Source: an uncultured Cyclobacteriaceae bacterium (GTDB lineage Bacteria > Bacteroidota > Bacteroidia > Cytophagales > Cyclobacteriaceae). Taken from it: 43,839 bases of DNA. The position numbers and the translations under genes were made by a program. The notes beneath the pieces were generated by a model. It ran no database searches. It worked only from the letters and a program-made list of their open reading frames with translations, and was not told the DNA's origin. This document shows positions 17,344 to 27,143 of the stretch, piece after piece (positions within the stretch are counted from its first letter, which is position 1; every line of letters starts with the position of its first letter). Location: positions 1 to 43,839 of the forward strand of contig CANLOE010000058.1 of NCBI GenBank assembly GCA_947492745.1. Direction: 5' to 3'.

Positions 17344-20300
17344 ATGAAACAACTTTTACGAGCGGTCCTTGTAATGGCCATGGGTTGCCTCAGTTTAAGC
17401 CTATACGGTCAAGGGACTACGACTTCTTCGATGAACGGTAAGGTCTTGGATACCAATGGCGAGCCTTTGCCCGGGGCTACGGTATTGGCTGTGCATACCC
17501 CTACTGGTTCTCAGTACGGTAATGTCACTGACGCGGGAGGTTTCTTCCGTATCAGGAACATGCGTATTGGGGGGCCTTACAAAGTGACGGTATCTTTTAT
17601 CGGTTACCGGAACTATATTAAGAATGGCATATTTCTGAAACTAGGGCAGACCTTTCGGCTCAATGTAACGCTTCAGGATGAAGCTGTCCAACTGGAAAGT
17701 GTGGTAGTGACGGGTTCAAGTGACGAAATTTTTGATGGTAACCGCACAGGTTCCGAAACAAATGTTTCTACCGAAGAAATCAATGCTCTGCCCACTGCCA
17801 ATAGGAACTTATCGGACTTCTTGAGATTGACCCCTCAGGCCAATATCACCGAAACAGGCGATGGCCCGGCAATCTCTATCGGAGGCCAGAACAATAGGTT
17901 CAATTCAATCTACATCGATGGTGCGGTAAATAATGATGTTTTTGGATTGTCGGGCAGTGGTACCAATGGAGGACAATCCGGTATCAGCCCTATCAGCATT
18001 GATGCTATTGAGCAATTTCAGGTAGCGATATCCCCCTTTGATGTCACTCTCAGTGGTTTTACCGGAGGTGCGGTCAATGCGGTTACCAGAAGCGGTACCA
18101 ATGAATTTGAAGGTTCTGTTTATTACCTTTTCAGAAATGAAAACCTAGCAGGTAAAACACCTATCAATAATGTTACCGATACCCGAAGGACACTTGATGA
18201 CTTCAGTGCCAAGACCTACGGGTTCAGGTTAGGAGGCCCTATCATCAAAAACAAGTTGTTCTTCTTTGTCAATACGGAAGTGCAGCGCGATGAGATCTCT
18301 CAGCCTTTTAACGTGTCTTCTTACGGGGGTAATACCAATTCCTTGGATACCATAAATAAGGTAAGACAGTTTTTTGTTGAGAATTATGACTACGATCCAG
18401 GGGGTTTTGAGAACAATGTGAGGGAAAGAAATGGTGATAAGGTGATTGCTAAAATAGACTGGGACATCAATCAGTCCCACAAGCTTAGTGTAAGGCACTC
18501 GTATAGCCGTGCCAAGGAAATCGAAGCTAACCAAAGTACGAACCAAGTCATTAACTTCTCGAACAATGCAGAATTTTTCCCCAGTGTGACCAATTCTACA
18601 TCCATACAGTTAAGCTCTAATTTCGGTAATGATTATTCCAATAAACTGATATTGGGATATACCGCAGTGAGGGATGACAGAGGCGTGACCGGAGACCCGT
18701 TTCCCCGAATAGTGATCGAAGATGGAGGGAGAAATAGTTTGGTCATTGGTTCAGACCCCTTCTCTGTGGGCAATGTACTGGAACAGGATGTCGTCACTCT
18801 GACCAATAACTTTAACATCTTTAAAGGAAAACACACTATCACGGCAGGGATGCACCATGAGTTCTATTCTATCTTTAACTTGTTCTTGAGAGAAAACTTC
18901 GGAGTGTATACCTATAGTTCTTTAAATGATTTTGTGAGTGGGGCAGTACCGGATAATTATACCAGGACCTATGCACTTTTGCCTAGTCCCGATGCGCAAC
19001 AGGGTGATGCGGCCAGAGGTATAGCCGCCGAATTCAGTGCTTTACAATTGGGCTTTTACCTTCAGGATGAGTTCCAGGTCAGTAATAAAGTGAAAGTGAC
19101 CGGTGGGCTGAGAGTAGATATCCCTATTTTCTTGGATGACCCCGCTACCAATAATGCTTTTAATACCGGAGCCATTCCTTTGTTCGAAGCTGAAGGCTAT
19201 GATTTGGAAGGAGCCAAATCAGGTAATATTCCTACGGGTAATCCATTGTTCTCCCCCAGGGTTGGTTTTAACTATGATGTCAGAGGAGATAAGACCTTCC
19301 AGCTCCGTGGAGGAGTAGGCATTTTTACCAGTAGGATTCCCTATGTCTGGCCCGGAGGTACCTTTACCAACAATGGTGTATTCTTGGCCTCTATCGATGC
19401 AGATAACCCTACATTGCAAGGGTCGGGAGGCACTCCACTGCCCTTCAGTCCAAATCCCACGGACCAGTATATCAATGCGGATATAGAAGGTGCCGGTGTG
19501 GACCGAAGTCAAATCGACCTGTTTGCAGAGGATTTCAAATATCCTCAGGTACTCAAAATAAGTGCAGCCGCTGATTATCAATTGCCTTGGAATGTAGTGG
19601 CCAGTGTAGAGGCTACCTACAGTAAGAATATGAATCAGTCATTGTACCAAAATGTCAATGTGAAGAAGCCTGTAAATGTCGTAGGACAGAACGGTGCCTC
19701 TATTTCCGGTCCTGATAACCGACCTATTTATGACAGGGTAAGAGTGACCGATGATTTCGACCGAGTGCTACTGGCAACAAATACCAATGAAGGCTACGCC
19801 TATGACCTGACGGCTTCCCTGCAAAAGCCCTTTCAAAATGGTTTTTCCATTGGGGTCAACTATAACTTTGGTCGCTCCAGGACATTGTTCGATGGTACTT
19901 CCTCACAGAATTCATCCAATTGGAGAAATGTAGAGGCTTTGGACAAAAACAACCTCGAGCTTGGGTTTTCTGATTTTGACTTGGGATCAAGGGTCAATGC
20001 ATTCCTCACCTACAAAAAATCGTACAGTAATAATCTTGCCACGACCATTTCCCTATTCTACAATGGTCAATCCGGTGCACGGTACTCCTATACTTATGGT
20101 AGAGCGGGCGGTAGTTTTTTCCCTTACCGCTCCATTGGTGGGGATGACCTTGCCGGAAGGGACTTCAACCAGTTGATCTATATTCCTAATGATATCAGTG
20201 ACATCAATCTGATTCAGGATGGCGATAGAACCCCTCAACAGCAGTGGGAAGAACTTGACGCTTTTATCGAAGAAGACCCTTACTTAAGGGAAAACAGAGG

Positions 20301-20652
20301 TCAAATAGCGGAGAGAAACGCTGCCAGACTTCCTTTTGAGCATATCTTGGATTTTAAGATCGTGCAGGAAATCAAGCTAGGGGCTGCTAATGACAAGATG
20401 AACAAACTGGAGCTGACCTTTGATATTTTCAACTTCACGAATTTCTTGAACAAAGACTGGGGCAAGCGAAGGTTTGTCAACTTTGATAATGCTTCTATCA
20501 TCAACTTTGAAGGATTTGTGGACCAAAATAACGATGACTACACTCCTCAGTTTACCTTTGAGGCTCCCGAAAATGAAATCGGTGATCTGGACGATACCGG
20601 GATAAGAAGCAGTAGATGGCAGGCTCAAATTGGTATTAGATACTCATTCTAG
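17344..20652 (+). CDS. Oar-like TonB-dependent outer-membrane receptor
   Basis: A 1102-residue outer-membrane transporter. It has a signal peptide (1-22), a carboxypeptidase-regulatory-like beta domain (about 27-112, GKVLDTNGEPLPGATV), a plug (about 118-260, with VVVTGSSDE and GGAVNAVTRSGTNEFEG) and a long beta-barrel ending in Phe (QIGIRYSF). The plug pattern and length match Oar-type receptors rather than SusC, and no SusD gene follows. Ligand unknown: large peptides or proteins are plausible for Oar types. It lies 20 bases upstream of the small barrel gene at 20673, so the two form an operon. Confidence 0.9.
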   Translation: MKQLLRAVLVMAMGCLSLSLYGQGTTTSSMNGKVLDTNGEPLPGATVLAVHTPTGSQYGNVTDAGGFFRIRNMRIGGPYKVTVSFIGYRNYIKNGIFLKLGQTFRLNVTLQDEAVQLESVVVTGSSDEIFDGNRTGSETNVSTEEINALPTANRNLSDFLRLTPQANITETGDGPAISIGGQNNRFNSIYIDGAVNNDVFGLSGSGTNGGQSGISPISIDAIEQFQVAISPFDVTLSGFTGGAVNAVTRSGTNEFEGSVYYLFRNENLAGKTPINNVTDTRRTLDDFSAKTYGFRLGGPIIKNKLFFFVNTEVQRDEISQPFNVSSYGGNTNSLDTINKVRQFFVENYDYDPGGFENNVRERNGDKVIAKIDWDINQSHKLSVRHSYSRAKEIEANQSTNQVINFSNNAEFFPSVTNSTSIQLSSNFGNDYSNKLILGYTAVRDDRGVTGDPFPRIVIEDGGRNSLVIGSDPFSVGNVLEQDVVTLTNNFNIFKGKHTITAGMHHEFYSIFNLFLRENFGVYTYSSLNDFVSGAVPDNYTRTYALLPSPDAQQGDAARGIAAEFSALQLGFYLQDEFQVSNKVKVTGGLRVDIPIFLDDPATNNAFNTGAIPLFEAEGYDLEGAKSGNIPTGNPLFSPRVGFNYDVRGDKTFQLRGGVGIFTSRIPYVWPGGTFTNNGVFLASIDADNPTLQGSGGTPLPFSPNPTDQYINADIEGAGVDRSQIDLFAEDFKYPQVLKISAAADYQLPWNVVASVEATYSKNMNQSLYQNVNVKKPVNVVGQNGASISGPDNRPIYDRVRVTDDFDRVLLATNTNEGYAYDLTASLQKPFQNGFSIGVNYNFGRSRTLFDGTSSQNSSNWRNVEALDKNNLELGFSDFDLGSRVNAFLTYKKSYSNNLATTISLFYNGQSGARYSYTYGRAGGSFFPYRSIGGDDLAGRDFNQLIYIPNDISDINLIQDGDRTPQQQWEELDAFIEEDPYLRENRGQIAERNAARLPFEHILDFKIVQEIKLGAANDKMNKLELTFDIFNFTNFLNKDWGKRRFVNFDNASIINFEGFVDQNNDDYTPQFTFEAPENEIGDLDDTGIRSSRWQAQIGIRYSF

Positions 20653-20672
20653 ACTAAAAATCGTATAATAAA

Positions 20673-21284
20673 ATGAAAAATATTAAAATATACCTCTTAG
20701 TAATGGTAATGAGCCTGTCTCTTGCAGCCAGTGCCCAGAATGCCACAGAAGGAGATGCTGTTGATAAAACCCTAGGTTTTGGATTTAAAGGTGGTGTAAA
20801 CTTGTCAAACCTTGTTGGGGACATAGAAGATGTGGAATTAAGGACCACCTACCACTTTGGTCTGTATAGCAAATACCAAATAAATGATAGATTGGCGATT
20901 CAACCTGAGGTACTGTACTCATTACAGGGTACCCAGTCTAAATTCAATGCAGAAGCCAAACGGGATTTTTCCTTTTTGAATATTCCGATAATTGCCAAGT
21001 ATTATTTTGGGGACTTCAACTTGCAGTTTGGCCCACAGGTCGGCATCTTGATCGATGCTGAAATAGCCAATGCCGATTTGGAGTTCAACGATATCGAAGT
21101 GGGTACCTCCGAGACTGATTTTTCCCTTGTATTGGGTGCTGGGTATGAGATGAACGGTCAGTTTGAAGTAGGTGCAAGGTACAACTGGGGCCTATCGAAC
21201 CTGATTGATGATGAGGTAGCGAGTCTTTTGGACCAGTCCGTTCGTAATAGTGTCGTTCAGTTCTACCTGGGATTCAGCTTTTGA
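20673..21284 (+). CDS. Outer-membrane beta-barrel protein (PorT-like fold)
   Basis: A 203-residue porin-like barrel: signal peptide 1-21 (ASAQ), then alternating beta strands such as FGFKGGVNLSNLVGD, LAIQPEVLYSLQG and FEVGARYNWGLSNL, ending VQFYLGFSF. This is the 'outer membrane protein beta-barrel' pattern common in Bacteroidota. It is the second gene of the receptor operon (20-base gap) and is followed by a strong terminator. Its role is unknown; it may assist the receptor or be an independent surface protein. Confidence 0.85.
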   Translation: MKNIKIYLLVMVMSLSLAASAQNATEGDAVDKTLGFGFKGGVNLSNLVGDIEDVELRTTYHFGLYSKYQINDRLAIQPEVLYSLQGTQSKFNAEAKRDFSFLNIPIIAKYYFGDFNLQFGPQVGILIDAEIANADLEFNDIEVGTSETDFSLVLGAGYEMNGQFEVGARYNWGLSNLIDDEVASLLDQSVRNSVVQFYLGFSF

Positions 21285-21328
21285 TACTGAGCTTATGAAT
21301 AGTCAAGGCTAGCTCATTGCCTTAATGG

Positions 21329-21366
21329 AAAAAACCCATCCACTACATTTGTTGGATGGGTTTTTT
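21329..21366 (+). terminator. Terminator of the TonB receptor operon
   Basis: AAAAAACCCATCCA pairs perfectly with TGGATGGGTTTTTT around a ten-base loop, 45 bases after the barrel stop codon. Confidence 0.9.
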
Positions 21367-21384
21367 AATTTCGAAGTGTTTTAT

Positions 21385-21490
21385 CCCAAAATGATCAATA
21401 GGATTTCGTGATGAGGGCATAAAGTACAGTAAAACCGCTGATCTTGAAGTAATTTATACTCGTAATAGGAAGGCTATTGATTATTTTGGG
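21385..21490 (+). repeat. Element C, intact (106 bp, 5-bp target duplication)
   Basis: CCCAAAATGATCAATAG at the left and CTATTGATTATTTTGGG at the right are inverted (16 of 17). Both flanks are TTTAT (21380-21384 and 21491-21495). The ends are those of element B but the inside is different and shorter. It is non-coding. Confidence 0.87.
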
Positions 21491-21493
21491 TTT

Positions 21494-21615
21494 ATGCAAA
21501 CCTATCTTTCAAATATTGCATATCTCCTGTTCTGTCCTATCCTGCGATGAAAATCCTTGTGATAGCGCTGCTATCAAACGATTTTGACGAGAACAAAATG
21601 ACCTTCAAAACTTCC
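21494..21615 (-). repeat. Element A copy 3, reversed and diverged
   Basis: GCAAACCTATCTTTCAAAT, CTCCTGTTC, CTGCGATGAAAATCC and the perfect hairpin GATAGC-GCT-GCTATC appear in the order expected for the complement of element A, followed by ACAAAATGACC. The right part is heavily eroded. It directly abuts element C. Confidence 0.6.
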
Positions 21616-21774
21616 CGAATCCCACAGGCTGGCCCGAAACCTCTGCTGGCTTTTGTCTACTTTTTACCAATGGGGCTGAACGTCAAAAAATGTTCCAAGC
21701 CCCTTTAGCGAAGGGGCCGGTCTGTCGTGAGGGTTTGCAATATGGTATCGGTAGAAATTCAAGGGATATGAGTT

Positions 21775-21983
21775 ATACAAATTTGCTTTTTAAATGTCGT
21801 ATAAGATTTCGTAGATTATTTTAGGCTAAACAAGGTAAAAACCACAGGGATAGCAGCGCTATCGTGAGGATTTTCAACGCAGGGTAGCGCAAAACCGAAG
21901 GTTCATGAACACCACTGGAATCAAACACAATAGTGAATTAAATGAACAGGAAGATATGCGACATTTGAAATGTAAGTCTGTAT
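21775..21983 (+). repeat. Element A copy 4, with ~50-bp insert
   Basis: From ATACAAATTTGC to AAGTCTGTAT. It matches element A, including the GATAGC-AGC-GCTATC hairpin, but has extra sequence around 21890-21940 and more substitutions than copies 1, 2 and 5. Just upstream, around 21700-21732, a fragment reading GAAGGGGCCGGTCTG recalls the interior of element E. Confidence 0.75.
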
Positions 21984-22126
21984 TACACTGATAATAGATG
22001 CCATATGGAACTAAATGAACTTAAGGAAATGAGCAGCCTTAGAAAGCTATAGTTGTACTAGGGGCCTACATCCTAGCCCTGGGACTGAACTCCCTTTGAC
22101 CGGAAGGGTGGGTCTAGTGATAAAAC

Positions 22127-23185
22127 CTACCTCTTCCTCCCTTTGAAAAAGACCCTTCTTATCCAGCGGGGAAGTATAAAAAGCCCCAAAAAGAGATAGG
22201 GATAATAGGACATCATACGCCAAGAGAGTAAGGAAGCCGCAGTATAGTCACCTAATACATCTTTGTAGAAAATCTTAAAAAAATACTCGGCAGTGAGACT
22301 GCTTCCCGGAGTAGGGGAAAAGAGCATGGTAATCCATAAGATCAAATTTTTACCGAAGATCACAAAATGATCGAAAAAGCTTAGGCCGAAGGTATAAGCT
22401 TCAATCAGAAAATTGAGCATTAGATACCGCGCAGACCACACGAATATGGTCGAAAGGATAACCTTGGTCCAGTAACCCACATCTTTGCCACGGATCTGTT
22501 TGGAAGCATCGATGACCTGATCTCCATATTCGTTAGCGGCATGCCTCCATTTTCTCAAAAAACCAATGGTGCTCACTTTCAGTAGTAGCCACTTGAATAC
22601 GCGTGGACGGTACAACAGGGCCAAGCTCATGATCAAAGTGTAGACCGCAATCATCGAATAACTGGTGAAAAACACTGCTTTCAGACTTCGTCCCAGAAAA
22701 GTTTCGGTATCCATCACTTCCGGAAAGATATGATCCCCGATGAACAGGATAGCAAATGGAGCTGCGATAACGAAAAAAAGGTTGTCAAGAATGGCCGTGA
22801 GCATCACATAAGCCAGGGATTTGCCCAAGTGGATTCCTTCTTTCATCAGTATGAATACCGCTACTGCTGTACCCCCTACGACGGATGGGGTTACCGCAGA
22901 GGCAAACTCCCAGAGTAGTATGGTATAGATACTTCCCTTCCATGTCAGTTCGTTATTGGTCAGGGTCCTGATACGGTACATATACCCGAGGTCTCTCGCT
23001 AGAATGACCAGAAATGCCAAGAGCAATGGCACAGGGGCTGCATTGAAGATGAGCTTGATCTTGTCTACGGATAAATCAGGGTCAAAATAAAAAATAGCGA
23101 TGACCGCTACTATGCCAATGATGACGGGAACCCATACTTTATTGGGGTTGAGTGTTTTGAGTACCTGCTTGCTGTCCGGTGCCAT
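22127..23185 (-). CDS. Flippase-like integral membrane protein (LPG_synthase_TM / UPF0104 type)
   Basis: A 352-residue polytopic inner-membrane protein with roughly eight hydrophobic segments. The AGTP-like core seen here as EFASAVTPSVVGGTAVAVF and the later LFSPTPGSSLTAEYFF are typical of the lysylphosphatidylglycerol-synthase transmembrane family, which without its soluble domain is annotated as flippase-like. A lipid transport role is inferred from the family. Its ATG follows the scpA stop codon with no gap (TAAATG), implying translational coupling. Confidence 0.85.
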   Translation of the reverse strand: MAPDSKQVLKTLNPNKVWVPVIIGIVAVIAIFYFDPDLSVDKIKLIFNAAPVPLLLAFLVILARDLGYMYRIRTLTNNELTWKGSIYTILLWEFASAVTPSVVGGTAVAVFILMKEGIHLGKSLAYVMLTAILDNLFFVIAAPFAILFIGDHIFPEVMDTETFLGRSLKAVFFTSYSMIAVYTLIMSLALLYRPRVFKWLLLKVSTIGFLRKWRHAANEYGDQVIDASKQIRGKDVGYWTKVILSTIFVWSARYLMLNFLIEAYTFGLSFFDHFVIFGKNLILWITMLFSPTPGSSLTAEYFFKIFYKDVLGDYTAASLLSWRMMSYYPYLFLGLFILPRWIRRVFFKGRKR

Positions 23186-23935
23186 TTAATTGATAAGTTC
23201 GCCGGATAGTTTTTCTATCCAAAAGTTATTGAAACCCATACCGATATGTAATGTGATAAGTCGTAGTTGCAACAACTCAAGAATAGCCAAAAAGTTAAAG
23301 ATAACCCCTATTTTACTGGGTTCTTGTTCCATTACACTTTCAAAGGATAACTTGGGTTTTTTGCTTAAGACGTTCAATAGGAATTGCTTCTGCCCGGAGA
23401 TAGTATAGGGATAAGGTCTTACGGCATGTTTTGGCCTATTTTTTTCAGCATCATGCCGTTCCATGACTTTTTCATACACTTTTAATAGTTTGTAGAGGTC
23501 TAGGTCTTGTAGTTCGGCTTCTACATTGGAGCTTTCCGATAAGGACCTGATTTCCTTGACGATGTTGCCCCTTTTTTCTTTATCCAACTCTCCGGCCTCC
23601 ATTTCTGCCAGCTCACCGATAACGGACTTGTACCTTTTATACTCTAGTAGATGGCGGACCAGCTCCTCCCTTGGATCGACTTCATTGCCCTCCTCGTCCA
23701 AGCTAGGGCGCGGCAAAAGCATCTTTGCTTTGATGCGCATCAGGGTCGCCGCTACCAAAATAAACTCACTGGCCACCTCGATATTCATCTGCTCCAAATG
23801 TTGAAGATACTCTAGAAAGTCATTGGTAATCTTGGATATCGGTATATCATAAATGTCCAACTCATCCCTTTCAATAAAGAATAAAAGGAGGTCAAAGGGC
23901 CCCTCGAAAAGCGGAAGCTTGATTTCAAAACTCAA
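23186..23935 (-). CDS. scpA: Segregation and condensation protein A
   Basis: A 249-residue kleisin subunit of the SMC-ScpAB chromosome-condensation complex. The N-terminal LPLFEGPFDLLLFFIERDELDI signature, the AATLMRIKAKMLLPR motif and a C-terminal winged-helix-like end (VIFNFLAILELLQLRLI) are all present, and length is normal. The only plausible start is TTG at 23935. It is the first gene of a two-gene unit with the flippase-like gene, and is divergent from dxs. No scpB or smc gene is in the window. Confidence 0.93.
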   Translation of the reverse strand: MSFEIKLPLFEGPFDLLLFFIERDELDIYDIPISKITNDFLEYLQHLEQMNIEVASEFILVAATLMRIKAKMLLPRPSLDEEGNEVDPREELVRHLLEYKRYKSVIGELAEMEAGELDKEKRGNIVKEIRSLSESSNVEAELQDLDLYKLLKVYEKVMERHDAEKNRPKHAVRPYPYTISGQKQFLLNVLSKKPKLSFESVMEQEPSKIGVIFNFLAILELLQLRLITLHIGMGFNNFWIEKLSGELIN

Positions 23936-24033
23936 GGTATATCAGCTAGATTAAAAGATAAGAAAAAGCAACCAGATAGAACGTAAAGATATTACTTATC
24001 CACATTAATTATGCTCGATGTTTCAAAAAAATG

Positions 24034-24041
24034 TACCTTTG
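24034..24041 (+). promoter_or_regulatory. Candidate -7 element TACCTTTG upstream of dxs
   Basis: TACCTTTG matches TAnnTTTG about 98 bases before the dxs ATG. The -33 partner is unclear. Confidence 0.4.
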
Positions 24042-24138
24042 CCACCAAGCATTTTTTAAAAAGCATTGCAACATAGTGATTAAACACTTACCTTCTAGCG
24101 TTGTTTATACTCTATAATTTGGCGAAACAAAATAAAAT

Positions 24139-26061
24139 ATGTTGATAAAACCCGGTCCTCTTTTGGGCAAAATCGATAGCTCTGAAGATTTAAAGCAATT
24201 GAACCAATCCCAGTTGATTGCCATGTGCGATGAGCTTCGGCAGTACATTATCGATGTCGTATCCGTATATGGAGGGCACTTCGGGGCCAGTTTAGGAGTT
24301 GTTGAACTGACAGTAGCACTGCACTATGTGTTCGATACCCCGAAAGACCAATTGGTCTGGGATGTAGGGCATCAGGCCTATGGCCATAAAATACTGACAG
24401 GGCGGAGAGATGTTTTCCATACCAATCGAGTGTACAACGGGATCTCGGGTTTCCCCAAGAGGAAAGAGAGCCAATACGATACTTTTGGAGTAGGGCATTC
24501 TTCTACTTCTATCTCGGCAGCACTGGGTATGGCCGTGGCATCCAAGTATAAAAATGATGAAGACAAACAGCACATCGCTGTCATTGGAGATGGTGCCATG
24601 ACCGGAGGTCAGGCTTTTGAGGCCATGAACCATGCTGGAGTATCCGATACCAATCTCCTTATCGTACTGAACGATAACTGTATGTCCATCGACCCCAATG
24701 TGGGAGCCCTCAAAGATTACCTGACCGATATTACTACTTCGCAGACTTATAACAAGGTCAAAGACGATATCTGGAAAATTCTGGGTAAAATCAGCAAGTT
24801 CGGCCCCAACGCTCAAGATATTGCCTCTAAAGTAGAGAACAGTATCAAGTCATTTCTACTGGGCCAGAGCAATATGTTCGAATCGCTGAACCTCAGGTAT
24901 TTTGGCCCGGTAGATGGACATGATATCAACCATTTGGTCAGTGTTATGGAGGATCTTAAAAAAATAAAAGGTCCGAAGATATTGCACTGCGTTACGGTCA
25001 AAGGCAAAGGATTTGCTCCCGCTGAAAATGGCAACAAGACTACATGGCATGCCCCCGGTAAGTTCGATAAGCTAACCGGGGAGATTCGGAAAAAGACTTT
25101 CGATGTTCCACAGGCTCCGAAGTATCAAGAGGTATTCGGACATACGATGGTAGAATTGGCAGAAGCCAATGATAAAATAGTAGGAGTTACTCCCGCCATG
25201 CCTTCAGGCTCTTCTATGAATATTATGATGAAGGCCATGCCTGACAGAGCTTTTGATGTAGGGATAGCCGAGCAGCATGCCGTTACTTTCTCTGCTGGAA
25301 TGGCCACGCAGGGCCTTATCCCATTTTGCAATATCTATAGTACTTTTATGCAAAGGGCCTATGATCAAGTAGCTCATGATGTTTGTATCCAAAATCTCCC
25401 CGTTAATTTTTGTCTCGATAGAGCTGGGTTTGCAGGAGCCGATGGACCGACACATCACGGTGCATACGATCTTGCTTACATGCGCTGCCTTCCTAATATC
25501 ATAGTAGCTGCACCTATGGACGAGCTGGAGCTACGCAACATGATGTACACGGCACAGCTTCCCAGAGAAGATACAGCATTCTGCATCCGATATCCTAGAG
25601 GGCAGGGAGTTACTCCGAATTGGCGCAAAACCATGAAAGCCATTACTATTGGTAAAGGGAGGATGATAAAAGAGGGAGAAGAAGTTGCTATACTGACGAT
25701 AGGACATATCGGCAATTATGCTGTTGATGCTTGCCGCAGACTGGAAGAACAAGGTGTCGATGCTGCGCATTATGACATGCGGTTTGTTAAGCCTATCGAT
25801 GAAGACCTCTTGCATGAAGTATTCAAAAAACACGATAGGATGATTACCGTAGAAGACGGGTGTCTTATGGGCGGTTTTGGCAGTGCAGTGTTGGAGTTTA
25901 TGGCAGAGCATGGCTACATGGCCAAAGTGAAGCGTCTAGGCATACCGGATAGAATCGTGGAACATGGAGAGCAGTCGCAACTTCAGAAAGAATGCGGATT
26001 CGATACCCAAGGTATCCTAGATACTGTTCTGCAAATGATAGTGGAGCTTGAGAAAAACTGA
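24139..26061 (+). CDS. dxs: 1-deoxy-D-xylulose-5-phosphate synthase
   Basis: A 640-residue thiamine-diphosphate enzyme that condenses pyruvate and glyceraldehyde-3-phosphate, the first step of the MEP isoprenoid pathway. Visible features are GGHFGASLG (46-53 region), VWDVGHQAYGHKILTGR (73-89), the thiamine motif GDGAMTGGQAFEAMN (150-164) with LNDN (177-180), and the transketolase-type pyrimidine-domain signature GIAEQHAVTFSAGMA with the catalytic-type Glu. Length is standard. Its last codons overlap the start of the next hydrolase gene, indicating co-transcription. Confidence 0.97.
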   Translation: MLIKPGPLLGKIDSSEDLKQLNQSQLIAMCDELRQYIIDVVSVYGGHFGASLGVVELTVALHYVFDTPKDQLVWDVGHQAYGHKILTGRRDVFHTNRVYNGISGFPKRKESQYDTFGVGHSSTSISAALGMAVASKYKNDEDKQHIAVIGDGAMTGGQAFEAMNHAGVSDTNLLIVLNDNCMSIDPNVGALKDYLTDITTSQTYNKVKDDIWKILGKISKFGPNAQDIASKVENSIKSFLLGQSNMFESLNLRYFGPVDGHDINHLVSVMEDLKKIKGPKILHCVTVKGKGFAPAENGNKTTWHAPGKFDKLTGEIRKKTFDVPQAPKYQEVFGHTMVELAEANDKIVGVTPAMPSGSSMNIMMKAMPDRAFDVGIAEQHAVTFSAGMATQGLIPFCNIYSTFMQRAYDQVAHDVCIQNLPVNFCLDRAGFAGADGPTHHGAYDLAYMRCLPNIIVAAPMDELELRNMMYTAQLPREDTAFCIRYPRGQGVTPNWRKTMKAITIGKGRMIKEGEEVAILTIGHIGNYAVDACRRLEEQGVDAAHYDMRFVKPIDEDLLHEVFKKHDRMITVEDGCLMGGFGSAVLEFMAEHGYMAKVKRLGIPDRIVEHGEQSQLQKECGFDTQGILDTVLQMIVELEKN

Positions 26062-26875
26062 TACGAAGGATGTCAGAGAGTTTGCGAAGTCTTTTCTTTA
26101 CCTCAAAGAAGTGGGGACGGGTACCCCAGTAGTGCTGATTCCGGGCTTTGGAGAATCATCGGAGATATGGGATTCCATGATTCCTTTCCTGTCAAGAAGG
26201 TATAGATTACTGCTGCCCGACCTACCGGGCTTTGGAAAAAGCCCCTCGATGGCTCAGGGCAGTTTTAGTATTACCGATATCGCGAAGCTACTTTTGAACA
26301 CACTGAAGAACAGGGAGATATCCTCGACCATCGTTATAGGCCATTCACTCGGAGGCTATGTTGCTGCTGCTATCGCCAGAATAGACCCCGGTTTCTTGTA
26401 TGGCCTAGGTTTTTTTCACTCAACAGCTTGTGCCGATTCCCCTGAAAGAAGTATTCTGAGAGATAGTACCGTTCAATTTTTGAAAAGAAGGGGAAGTGAG
26501 GCCTTTGCTAAGTCATTTGTACCACAACAATTTGCTAAAGAAGGTTGGAAAAAGAACATCGCTTCTATAGAAAAGAGTATTGCGATGGTATCTTCCTGTG
26601 CGGATAGCAGCCTGATCGCTTACACGAAAGCCATGAAAAATCGAAGGGATGAACTATTGACCATAGGCAAGTTGAATATACCTTTACTGATGATATCAGG
26701 AGAAAAAGATGCACTGGTTACCGCAGATCAGAACAGAGAGGAAATGAAATTTTACAAACGGCCTCATATTTACTTCTTGGAAAACTCCGCACACATGGGT
26801 ATGTTTGAAGACACCGCTAAGTGTAACACTATCATAGATGAATTCGTAGGATGTTGTAACCCTACAGGAAAATAA
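26048..26875 (+). CDS. Alpha/beta-hydrolase, coupled to dxs
   Basis: A 275-residue hydrolase with a full triad: GHSLGG nucleophile elbow (S100), D221 (SGEKDAL) and H249 (SAHMG), plus an IPGFGES oxyanion loop (31-37). The open frame starts with TTG at 26048, overlapping the last 14 bases of dxs. No in-frame ATG exists before the fold begins, so coupled TTG initiation is the best reading. Substrate unknown. The overlap suggests co-expression but not a role in isoprenoid synthesis. Confidence 0.85.
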   Translation: MRKTDTKDVREFAKSFLYLKEVGTGTPVVLIPGFGESSEIWDSMIPFLSRRYRLLLPDLPGFGKSPSMAQGSFSITDIAKLLLNTLKNREISSTIVIGHSLGGYVAAAIARIDPGFLYGLGFFHSTACADSPERSILRDSTVQFLKRRGSEAFAKSFVPQQFAKEGWKKNIASIEKSIAMVSSCADSSLIAYTKAMKNRRDELLTIGKLNIPLLMISGEKDALVTADQNREEMKFYKRPHIYFLENSAHMGMFEDTAKCNTIIDEFVGCCNPTGK

Positions 26876-27143
26876 ATTTCCTTCTTTGGGTATAATTTTT
26901 TATTTTGCCTTAATAAAGTGCTGAGATAGGTAAGTGGGGCTATTTTTAGTAGAACAATATTTAGAAAAGCCAGATTTATATCCCTGAATCAAAATTGGAA
27001 CTCCTTATGATTGAAATCGTTTTCAGGTTTTTCTCATGAGTACAACTACAAAGCATTTGATTTTTTGCAAACTATGGAATTTTTGAAAAAGACCTTAATT
27101 ATATCATTTTAGAAAAACTTACTAATATATAAATCTATTGGAC

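Noticed and set aside
17344-21284. SusC/SusD polysaccharide-utilisation pair
   Set aside because: The receptor is Oar-like and the following 203-residue gene is a beta-barrel, not a SusD lipoprotein.
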